A stretch of 6,256 nt of DNA from Zoogloea sp. GTDB taxonomy: Bacteria; Pseudomonadota; Gammaproteobacteria; Burkholderiales; Rhodocyclaceae. Below the pieces are notes generated by a model that was given only the letters and a program-made list of their open reading frames with translations, did no database searches and was not told the origin of the DNA. Shown here piece by piece: positions 1 to 5,751 of the stretch. Where the stretch lies: positions 1 through 6,256 of the forward strand of contig JAEUNV010000481.1 in NCBI GenBank assembly GCA_016790385.1, read 5' to 3'. Positions within the stretch are counted from its first letter, which is position 1. The number at the start of each line of letters is the position of its first letter. A program made the translations under genes and the position numbers.

Positions 1-1
1 A

Positions 2-160
<159 letters not shown>

Positions 161-192
161 TGTCGCCCGGATGCAGCACCGAAGTCGAGAAG

Positions 193-214
193 CCCGGCGC
201 AAGCCGGGTTTTTT
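193..214 (+). terminator. Rho-independent terminator of norB
   Basis: A perfect 6-bp GC stem, CCCGGC (193-198) with GCCGGG (203-208), closes a GCAA tetraloop of the stable GNRA type. Six T residues follow at 209-214, then C and TTT. It lies 32 nt after the norB stop codon. On the opposite strand the same stem is followed by CTTCTC rather than a T-run, so it is not a good terminator for the convergent operon. Confidence 0.93.
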
Positions 215-277
215 CTTTGCCGCTGCGCCCGATGGGGGATGCCAGTGGGTTGTCGGCTCTATCCCGATTGGCGCCGG

Positions 278-658
278 TCAGGGGGCCTTCAGCGTGCCGA
301 TACGGTATCGAGCCAGTTGCCGGTCGGCGTAGGCCGAATGCGCGCGACCGGTGCCCTTGGTGCGATAGGCCTCGCTGGCCTCCCGTCCGCACCAGGGAAG
401 CATGACTGCGGGATCGGCCGGATGGTCGGGGATGTAGCTGCTCAGGTCATAGACCTCGCCACGTATGATCATCCAGCAATCCTTGGGCAGGGCATGACGG
501 GCGACATCCCTGGTGGTGTAGCGGCCAGACGGGGCCGGCTGTTCTGCCGGGGGCGGTGAGGCGATGGCAGGTTTGGACGGCGCGTCCGCCGTGCCCCACA
601 GCGCCGCAACGGCGATCCAGAACATGACGGTCGAGGACAGGTAAAGTTTGCGCATCAT
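278..658 (-). CDS. Exported or membrane-anchored cytochrome b5-like haem protein
   Basis: The 126-aa product has an N-terminal hydrophobic segment (about residues 5-22) that could be a signal peptide or an uncleaved anchor. A Pro/Ala-rich linker (about 26-45) and one cytochrome b5-like haem-binding domain (about 46-123) follow. The domain has the opening Y-T-x-x-D-V-A-x-H, the W-M-I-I-x-G-x-V-Y-D-L-S-S-Y strand-helix, a first haem histidine H79 in DHPAD, and a second H107 in GRAHSAY. The canonical HPGG is HPAD here, but both axial histidines are kept. The domain probably sits on the periplasmic side and carries single electrons. The start codon overlaps the stop of the upstream reductase (ATGA at 658-655). 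No good Shine-Dalgarno is visible, so translational coupling is likely. A second ATG follows directly, so the start could be one codon later. The pairing with a flavohaem reductase suggests that reductase is its electron donor (inference). No clear terminator is seen downstream. Confidence 0.85.
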   Translation of the reverse strand: MMRKLYLSSTVMFWIAVAALWGTADAPSKPAIASPPPAEQPAPSGRYTTRDVARHALPKDCWMIIRGEVYDLSSYIPDHPADPAVMLPWCGREASEAYRTKGTGRAHSAYADRQLARYRIGTLKAP

Positions 659-1902
659 CGGAAGTCAAATCGATCGGAATGAATGGCGCCCGGGGCCACC
701 CCCCGGGCCAGGAGTGCGGCGTGTGCGCTGTCAATCAGCGCTGGTGGCCCGCAGAGGTGAACAATCCGCATGGGCAGGTCGGTGAAGGTGTCGAGCAATG
801 CCGCCAGATCGGGAATGCATTCGCCCGTCGAGACCGGGCGGTATTCGAAGCCGTGTTGTCCGGAGCGGGCCTCCAGCTCGTCGAGGAAGGGTGCCTCGTA
901 AGGGCTGCGAAAAAGGTGGATCAGGCACGTCGGCGGGCCGCATGTTTCGTTGCGCAGGATGGCCATGAAGGGCGTGATGCCAATGCCGCCAGCGATCCAC
1001 AGACGCGGCTGGGTTGTGGGAACCACAGGCTCGCCGAACGGCCCCTGGAGGCGCACCACAACCCCCGCTTCCAGCGCCTGCAAGCGCCGGGTACAGCGTC
1101 CCAGCGCCTTGATCGCAATCCTGAGCCGGCCGCGATCCTCGATGGCGCTCAGCGTAAAGGGGTGGAATTCGCCGCAGGCCTGGAAGTGGGGACCATCGCC
1201 GAAAGCGGCCAGCACAAACTGGCCGGGCCGGGCCGACAGCCTGCGGGCACAGGGCGCGAGGGTCAGTTCGATGCTCCGATCCGCGCAGTGGCTGATGGAC
1301 TCTACCCGATAGGGGATCGCCTGCCAGCCCAGGTCACTGATGATCAGGCGCCACCCCAAGGTCAGGATGCTGGCGCCGATGACCAGCATCACGGGCATGG
1401 TGTTGCCGAGCAGGGCGTAGATATGGGCGAGCCCCAGCAACACCCCGCCAACCAAAAGCCAATGCAGCGCCCGCCACGGACGATAGTCCAGGCGAGGGCC
1501 AAAGCTGCCTGCCAGCCCCGCCATCAATAACAGCAGGGCAAGCCAGCCCAGCCACTCCGGCCACGTCTGGTCTGTCGGCGAGAGAGTCTGCCAGGCCACC
1601 AGGGGCGATTCATCCAGGCCGTTGATTGCCAGCGCCAGGGGGTGGATCAGCAGGAGCAGGTAGGCAAGGCTTCCCGATAGGTGGTGCCAGCGGTCGAGGG
1701 TGGCGACGCCGCCAAGGCGGTTCGCGACGCCGGGCGTGCGAACCGCCAGGATCAGGCTGGCAAGTAGTAGCCCCGTTCCTGCCCAGGCACTCAGGATTGC
1801 CCCGCCGCGCCATGGCGGGAGCCCGTCGGGCCAGGCCCAGGCCATGCTGGCTACGGGAAGGGCAATGCAGATTGCCGGTGCGAGCCCGCGCCGCCAGGTC
1901 AT
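655..1902 (-). CDS. Ferric-reductase-like transmembrane flavohaem oxidoreductase (FAD, NAD(P)H)
   Basis: The 415-aa product has an N-terminal ferric-reductase-like membrane domain of about six helices (roughly 7-24, 34-55, 74-94, 115-133, 144-164, 168-188). Two helices carry histidine pairs with equal spacing: H74/H87 (in RWHHLSG and LLIHPLA) and H147/H160 (in RALHWLL and GLAHIYA), each 13 residues apart. This is the bis-haem pattern of ferric reductases and NADPH oxidases. The C-terminal half (about 195-415) is a ferredoxin-reductase-type flavin domain. It has HPFTLS at 247-252 for FAD, GPFG at 287-290, the nucleotide-binding AGGIGITPF at 304-312, and HLCGPP at 382-387. An even helix number puts the flavin domain in the cytosol, so electrons should flow from NAD(P)H through FAD and two haems to the periplasmic face. 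The ATG overlaps the upstream gene's TGA, and GAGG lies 9 nt before it. The family resembles predicted ferric reductases of the COG4097 type; the natural acceptor is unknown. The downstream b5 protein is a natural candidate. Confidence 0.9.
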   Translation of the reverse strand: MTWRRGLAPAICIALPVASMAWAWPDGLPPWRGGAILSAWAGTGLLLASLILAVRTPGVANRLGGVATLDRWHHLSGSLAYLLLLIHPLALAINGLDESPLVAWQTLSPTDQTWPEWLGWLALLLLMAGLAGSFGPRLDYRPWRALHWLLVGGVLLGLAHIYALLGNTMPVMLVIGASILTLGWRLIISDLGWQAIPYRVESISHCADRSIELTLAPCARRLSARPGQFVLAAFGDGPHFQACGEFHPFTLSAIEDRGRLRIAIKALGRCTRRLQALEAGVVVRLQGPFGEPVVPTTQPRLWIAGGIGITPFMAILRNETCGPPTCLIHLFRSPYEAPFLDELEARSGQHGFEYRPVSTGECIPDLAALLDTFTDLPMRIVHLCGPPALIDSAHAALLARGVAPGAIHSDRFDFR

Positions 1903-2207
1903 TGCAGATCGCCTCGTTCACGCAGTTGGTCGCAGGGCGCGTGGGTTCCGGGTTGCAATACGCGCCCCTGGCTGCGGGCCCGGCGCTCCATTTCGGCGTG
2001 ATGTTCCTGTTGATAGGCGCGACATTCGGCGTAATTGCTGAAACTGCGCAGGCGTCGCTGATGCTCGACCCGCTCAGCAGGCGTCATGAAGGCCCACCCC
2101 CTGCTGTTGTCATGGTCTGCCCGCCATGGCCCCGCCCGGGCCTGGCTGCAAAGGAGCGAGCCTGAAAGGAAGAGCAGCAAGAGAAGGCGAAGGACAACGG
2201 AGCACAT
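1899..2207 (-). CDS. Small exported protein with conserved-looking His/Cys-containing helical region, function unknown
   Basis: The 102-aa product starts at ATG 2207-2205, chosen because AGGA (2217-2214) lies 6 nt upstream and a classic Sec signal peptide follows at once. Residues 7-20 are Leu-rich, and a likely signal peptidase I site follows A-R-A at 23-25. There is no proper lipobox, because the residue before Cys20 is Leu. The mature part contains MTPAERVEHQRR (41-52), a helical segment with A-E-C-R-A-Y (60-65), and an E-H-H-A-E-M-E-R-R-A motif (68-77). It ends in a basic-acidic tail with T-H-A-P-C-D-Q-L (88-95). The two mature cysteines (C62, C92) could form a disulfide, and the His/Met/Glu content would suit metal binding, as in small periplasmic metal-responsive proteins; that comparison is inference. 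It is the first gene of the operon and overlaps the reductase by 4 nt, which suggests a role with it. I do not recognise a named family. The frame stays open further upstream to 2498, but that part is Arg/Pro-rich and unlikely to be coding. Confidence 0.75.
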   Translation of the reverse strand: MCSVVLRLLLLLFLSGSLLCSQARAGPWRADHDNSRGWAFMTPAERVEHQRRLRSFSNYAECRAYQQEHHAEMERRARSQGRVLQPGTHAPCDQLRERGDLQ

Positions 2208-2213
2208 AACCGA

Positions 2214-2219
2214 TCCTCG
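2214..2219 (-). promoter_or_regulatory. Ribosome binding site deciding the start of the small exported protein
   Basis: On the minus strand CGAGGA lies 6 nt before the ATG at 2207-2205. It favours this start over the long in-frame extension to 2498, which would bury the signal peptide inside the protein. Confidence 0.7.
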
Positions 2220-2294
2220 GGGTGGCTCAAGTCTGACTCTACGCTTCTCCCCGACACGAGGTCTGCGTTGGATCAATGGGCGGGCTGGGCGTCG

Positions 2295-2369
2295 GGAAAG
2301 GGGCTGGAACGGACGCGGTGGCGAGGCGATGCGTTCTCGGCCAGGGGCTGGATTGCTCGGCCCCTTTCC
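2295..2369. repeat. Perfect 10-bp inverted repeat with competing internal stem
   Basis: GGAAAGGGGC (2295-2304) and GCCCCTTTCC (2360-2369) are exact reverse complements separated by 55 nt. Inside, GAACG (2307-2311) can pair with CGTTC (2332-2336). AGGGGC (2343-2348) can pair with the first six bases of the 3' arm (2360-2365), excluding the long stem. The element therefore has two mutually exclusive folds in principle. It lies 88-162 nt upstream of the minus-strand operon's first start codon, so it may be in that leader. It could also be a chance pairing in GC-rich DNA; no T-run follows on either strand. Confidence 0.4.
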
Positions 2370-2693
2370 GGAGATGAAGGCGACGCGCCCTCTGTTGGTG
2401 CCTGCTCCGACACCTCCAGGCCATTTTTGGGCGTCAAGGCGCTGGATTGCCCGCTTCCACCGCGTCCCGGGTCGGCACAGGAATTGCTGCATGTGCACAC
2501 TCGCCTGTAGAGTAAGGGTGCCGTTTCAGGCGGTCGTCATGTCGTGGAAGCCGTGCCTCCGGTGCTGTGCGTGTGCTCTACGCTTTCACTGCGGCGCCAC
2601 GCCCGGGCCATCGCGGCTCCCTGTCGAGGGCTGGACCTTGGCCAACAGGACAAAATGCGTGCCCGCAGGCCGTCATCTCCGAAAACCGACCCC

Positions 2694-2699
2694 AAGGAG
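2694..2699 (+). promoter_or_regulatory. Shine-Dalgarno AAGGAG of the 107-aa gene
   Basis: AAGGAG lies 5 nt before ATG 2705-2707. It is the strongest ribosome site in the window and sets the start of the following gene, although the same frame is open further upstream to about 2567. Confidence 0.85.
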
Positions 2700-2704
2700 C
2701 TCTT

Positions 2705-3028
2705 ATGGAATCCGATTCAGTCATCTACGGTCTGCTCGGGCGGATCCATCTGCTGTTGCGACGGGTCAGCAACCGCATCACCGATGTGGAATACATGCGG
2801 GTCAATAAGGAATACGCCCGCGAAGTGGTGCGTCTGGCCTTGGACACCGGCAACCCCGAGCTGACCGAATTGTGTGGTCGTCTGCGCGCGGCGATGGAAC
2901 TAGACGAGCCCGTGGCAAAGGATGAGGCCAAGGCTGAGGGCGGCGGGCCGGGCCTGCTGGCGCGCCTGCGTACCGCCCGTCCGGAGGCCACGCACCCCAC
3001 CCAACGCTACGTTGGCTCCCTGCGCTGA
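2705..3028 (+). CDS. Hypothetical soluble helical protein, 107 aa
   Basis: I do not recognise this protein. The start is set by a strong AAGGAG 5 nt upstream, and it ends with TGA at 3026-3028. There is no signal peptide and no membrane helix. Residues 5-45 look like two amphipathic helices, rich in Leu, Arg and Val (for example YGLLGRIHLLLRRVSNRI, then EYMRVNKEYAREVVRLAL). A third helix follows at about 50-65, with N-P-E-L-T-E-L-C-G-R-L. Residues 67-82 are acidic and low in complexity (Asp/Glu/Lys/Ala, then Gly-Gly-Gly). The C-terminal tail is basic, with L-L-A-R-L-R-T-A-R-P, and ends in RYVGSLR. This suggests a small cytosolic protein, perhaps a protein-protein adaptor. It lies in the same direction as the hydrolase gene 185 nt downstream, but that gene has its own promoter-like site. 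The redox operon is divergent. No function is assigned. Confidence 0.75.
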   Translation: MESDSVIYGLLGRIHLLLRRVSNRITDVEYMRVNKEYAREVVRLALDTGNPELTELCGRLRAAMELDEPVAKDEAKAEGGGPGLLARLRTARPEATHPTQRYVGSLR

Positions 3029-3147
3029 AACCTGGCGCATGTGAGCGGGTGCGACCCGGCACTCGGTTTGTGTGAAGTGAACCCGGATCGCAGAGGATGG
3101 GCTCTAACCCTCCGCTGCCGCTCGCCCCGGCCTTGCCGTGCCCCGGT

Positions 3148-3176
3148 TTGACAATGGAATAGGCCGTCGCTACAAC
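3148..3176 (+). promoter_or_regulatory. Sigma70-type promoter for the membrane hydrolase gene
   Basis: A perfect -35 box TTGACA (3148-3153), a 17-nt spacer and a -10 box TACAAC (3171-3176, 4 of 6 matches to TATAAT) lie just upstream of the 806-aa gene. Transcription would begin near 3183, giving a leader of about 31 nt before ATG 3214. The boxes stand out in GC-rich surroundings. The site implies the hydrolase can be transcribed without the 107-aa gene. Confidence 0.65.
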
Positions 3177-3213
3177 AGATGCATGGTGGCGGGGCGGGCC
3201 GGGAGAGGGTGGG

Positions 3214-5634
3214 ATGGACGGAAACGAGGAGCGTAATCGGGTCGCGATCATCGCAATCCATGGTGTTGCCGATCAGCAGCCCGGTGACACTTCGCGGGAC
3301 ATTGTGGACCTGCTGCTGATCGGCGCGCCGGCCGGGGTGCAGTATGTGCATACGGCGAGCGACGCTTTCACGCTGCGCGTCGAGACCCAGCCGCCCGGCA
3401 GGTCGCGCTCGGAAACCGATCCGGCCACACCGCGGGGGGCGCGCCCCTTCCGCAAGGCGCTGCGGCAATCGATGAAATCGGACTTTCACCTGGATTCAGG
3501 TTCCTCGGCCGACGGCGGCCGGAAGGTGAAATGGACCGAGGATACGAAGTTCACCGACTACCTCCTGCACAAGGCCGTTCGTAATGAAACGCCTGTGGAG
3601 ACCTACGCCACGACGAGGCACAGGCTTGAGCGCTGCTCCCCGGACGCACGACAGAATGTGGATGTGTACGAGATGTACTGGGCGGATCTGTCCCGTCTGT
3701 CGGGCGCCATTCCGCGCATCATCACCGAGCTGCTGACACTGATCTTCCGCCTTTCCCAATTGGGTCGGGATACCCTCGATCGTCATTCGGCCGCGCCGGA
3801 CGCAGGCGCTGACTGGCGCTTTCTCGCGAAGCTTCAGACCGCCATAGACTGGCTCTTTTCGCGCTGGCTCGGCCCTCTGGCGCTGGTGCTGTTGATGACC
3901 GTCCTGGTCTTCGCGCCGGCGGGCCACCTGGAGTGGACGGATCGGTTTCCGACCGTCTTGCGGGTGCTTACCACGGCCTTGCCGGCAGGCGTTTTCATCC
4001 TGCTGCTTTACTTGCTCCCTCCCCGATGGCCGGGCTTCCTTGCGGCTGCCTGCGTGGCGGGGCTCAGCGCCACCCTGCTCGCGCTGTCGGCGCCCGGCTG
4101 GTGTGTCGGGGTGCTGTGGCTGGCCGCGCTGAGTCTGGCCTACGACCTCATTCTCAAGCTGTGCGACGAGCGATTTCCGATGGTCCGGCGGACGGGCTGG
4201 AGCCTCTGGGCCCTGGCGCTCGCGGTCATGATCGTGCAGGCGGAAGGGCCGGATGGCGCTGATTGGGTGCGTGGTGGTCTTGCCGCATTCGAGCTTGCGC
4301 TATTTCTTATCTTGCTCGCATGGCTGTTGATGGGGGCCCTGCTGGCTGTGTGGTTGGTGACCATGCCGGTTGTCGGCGTGGGAGATCAGGCGGGGTTGGC
4401 AAGCAAGGGCACGGCCAGCCTTGGACTCCTGGTGTCGATAAGTGTGTTTGTGCTGCTGACCATGCTGATCGCCGCCTTGCTCAAGGGCGTCGCTGCCGAG
4501 TTTGTCGCTGCCCATACCTACGTGCCCTGGTGGTTTTCCGGCGGAGGGAAGGCGCTGGTTGCCGCCGACGACTTCGTGCGCATACGGGTAGAGCGCCACG
4601 TCGAGGGCTTTACGGGTATTGCCGTGTTGGGCGGGGTGCTGGTTCTACACCTGGTCCTTTCCTTTTTGCCAAGCGTGTTGGCGGAACTGAAACTCGTTCG
4701 CCCGGAAGGGGGGCGGCTCGGACGTTGGCTGACCATGGGCTATCGGAGAATGGAGCCGATCGTGTCTGTGCTCAGCGGGCTTGGTGTTGTTTTTGCCCTC
4801 ATTGTCGGCGGCTACATGGTGCTGGGCGGCTGGTGGCCTGAGGAGGCCAACTCCATTCGCTGTTTCCTGGCCGCAGTAGGGTGGATGGACGTGTTGCCGG
4901 GGATTCTTTACGCCATGGCGGGAGCAACCGTGAGTGTCAGTGTGCTGGGGGGCTTGCTGTCTCGATTTGTCCCCGGGCTGCGGGCCCCGTTGGACGCTGC
5001 CCTGGATGTGGATAACCACCTGCGGGAGTTTCCACGACAGGCCATTCCCCGTGCGCGGATCTTCTCCCGCTATCTGGCCTTGCTGGAGCACATTGCATCG
5101 AGGAAATACGATCACATCCTGATCGTTTCCCATAGCCAGGGCACCGTCATCTCAACCGAGTTGTTGCGCTACCTGAAACTGCGCGGCGAGGACGATACCG
5201 ACCCGTTGGGCGCCTTGTGGAGCGAATTGCAGGGCAAGCTCGATCTCATGACCGCGGGGTGTCCCCTGCGCCAGCTTTACGCGGCGCGTTTTCCGGTGAT
5301 TTACGGGTGGGTCCTTGCCCACGACGGAAATTGGTGCGGCCCGCAGCACGCGGCTCTCGGCGTTCAGCGCTGGGTGAATGTCTATACCACGGGCGACTAC
5401 GTGGGGCGCTGGCTATGGGCCCGCCTCCCCGAAACGGATGAAGCCCCGCATGACTGCCTGGCTGAGGCCCCGGATTGGCGTTCCGTCCTGGCGCAGGGAG
5501 GCCAGCCCATCCTGGCCAAGGGGTGCCAGGTGGATGTATGCCTCGGTGGCGGAGCCCACACTCATTACTTTGATTCGGACCAATCCCAGGTTGCTGCATT
5601 GATTGATGGCCTGACCCAACCGGCAGTGGCTTGA
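3214..5634 (+). CDS. Polytopic membrane protein with split alpha/beta-hydrolase (lipase-like) fold
   Basis: The 806-aa product has three parts. Residues 1-200 form a cytosolic N-terminal region opening with the strand-loop VAIIAIHGVADQ (10-21), typical of the first core strand and oxyanion loop of lipase-like hydrolases. It also contains DVYEMYWADLSRL (150-162). Residues about 215-585 contain about ten hydrophobic helices (near 219-236, 249-268, 274-292, 295-313, 327-342, 356-385, 402-424, 466-487, 516-540, 560-580). Residues 590-806 complete the hydrolase: DVDNHLREFP (598-607), a nucleophile elbow SHSQG with Ser641, a likely Asp728 in VYTTGDYVGRW, and a likely His782 in GGGAHTHYF. Short basic loops (after helices 2, 4, 8 and 10) alternate with acidic ones, placing both hydrolase halves in the cytosol. 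Start: ATG 3214, with GAGG 5 nt upstream (3205-3208). The substrate is unknown; a lipid ester acting as a lipase or acyl-hydrolase is plausible (inference). The motifs resemble uncharacterised proteobacterial membrane hydrolases I remember only as hypothetical proteins. Confidence 0.85.
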   Translation: MDGNEERNRVAIIAIHGVADQQPGDTSRDIVDLLLIGAPAGVQYVHTASDAFTLRVETQPPGRSRSETDPATPRGARPFRKALRQSMKSDFHLDSGSSADGGRKVKWTEDTKFTDYLLHKAVRNETPVETYATTRHRLERCSPDARQNVDVYEMYWADLSRLSGAIPRIITELLTLIFRLSQLGRDTLDRHSAAPDAGADWRFLAKLQTAIDWLFSRWLGPLALVLLMTVLVFAPAGHLEWTDRFPTVLRVLTTALPAGVFILLLYLLPPRWPGFLAAACVAGLSATLLALSAPGWCVGVLWLAALSLAYDLILKLCDERFPMVRRTGWSLWALALAVMIVQAEGPDGADWVRGGLAAFELALFLILLAWLLMGALLAVWLVTMPVVGVGDQAGLASKGTASLGLLVSISVFVLLTMLIAALLKGVAAEFVAAHTYVPWWFSGGGKALVAADDFVRIRVERHVEGFTGIAVLGGVLVLHLVLSFLPSVLAELKLVRPEGGRLGRWLTMGYRRMEPIVSVLSGLGVVFALIVGGYMVLGGWWPEEANSIRCFLAAVGWMDVLPGILYAMAGATVSVSVLGGLLSRFVPGLRAPLDAALDVDNHLREFPRQAIPRARIFSRYLALLEHIASRKYDHILIVSHSQGTVISTELLRYLKLRGEDDTDPLGALWSELQGKLDLMTAGCPLRQLYAARFPVIYGWVLAHDGNWCGPQHAALGVQRWVNVYTTGDYVGRWLWARLPETDEAPHDCLAEAPDWRSVLAQGGQPILAKGCQVDVCLGGGAHTHYFDSDQSQVAALIDGLTQPAVA

Positions 5635-5717
5635 GGAAGGGGGAGCCGTATCCACCGACACCGCCCGGCCTGATCGCCAGGGCGCTGGCTTGATCGGGGT
5701 AAATCGCCCGGCTCAAA

Positions 5718-5736
5718 GGGAACGATGTTGGTTCCC
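5718..5736 (-). terminator. Possible weak terminator of the kinase gene
   Basis: GGGAAC (5718-5723) and GTTCCC (5731-5736) form a perfect 6-bp stem with a 7-nt loop. Read on the minus strand it starts 15 nt after the kinase stop and is followed by TTT only (5717-5715). The short T-tract makes it weak. A second stem in this gap, GCCAG (5676-5680) with CTGGC (5685-5689), has no T-run and could slow transcription of the hydrolase gene from the other side. Confidence 0.35.
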
Positions 5737-5751
5737 CCGTATGGCGTGCCG

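Larger units (their letters stand above)
2208..2704. other. Divergent intergenic region of about 500 nt, no convincing gene
   Basis: This gap separates the minus-strand redox operon from the plus-strand 107-aa gene and must contain both promoters. Frames open through it on both strands, but their translations are Arg/Pro/Ser-rich, lack their own ribosome sites and resemble no family I know. I see no tRNA and no CRISPR-like or tandem repeat. What stands out is the inverted repeat at 2295-2369 (listed separately), a 10-nt direct repeat GCTGGATTGC at 2347-2356 and 2441-2450, and an 8-nt palindrome TGTGCACA at 2492-2499. A weak plus-strand promoter candidate is TTGCTG (2484-2489), an 18-nt spacer, then TAGAGT (2508-2513). 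No good promoter was found for the minus-strand operon; a poor FNR/Dnr-like site at 2424-2437 is discussed under findings. Confidence 0.6.

Noticed and set aside
679..1530. Long plus-strand open frame (283 aa) over the reductase gene
   Set aside because: It is antisense to a gene with clear ferric-reductase and flavin-domain motifs; its translation is Gln/Ala/Gly-rich with no domain, as expected of a GC-rich shadow frame.
2208..2498. In-frame upstream extension of the small exported protein to a start at 2498
   Set aside because: It would add 97 Arg/Pro-rich residues before a textbook signal peptide; the ATG at 2207 has its own ribosome site and gives a sensible exported protein.
2567..2704. 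Upstream in-frame extension of the 107-aa gene
   Set aside because: The strong AAGGAG at 2694-2699 points to ATG 2705, and the extra residues look like non-coding translation.
2086..2808. Plus-strand open frame of 240 aa spanning the divergent gap
   Set aside because: It overlaps the small exported gene and the 107-aa gene in another frame, is rich in Arg/Pro/Ser, and has no ribosome site or recognisable motif.
4263..4841. Second plus-strand frame inside the membrane hydrolase gene
   Set aside because: Its Arg/Gly/Cys-rich translation is a frame-shifted shadow of the hydrophobic helices; the main frame runs intact from 3214 to 5634.
5672..5695. GATC-flanked GCCAG/CTGGC hairpin after the hydrolase gene as a terminator
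   Set aside because: The stem is only 5 bp with mismatched flanks and has no T-run on either strand.
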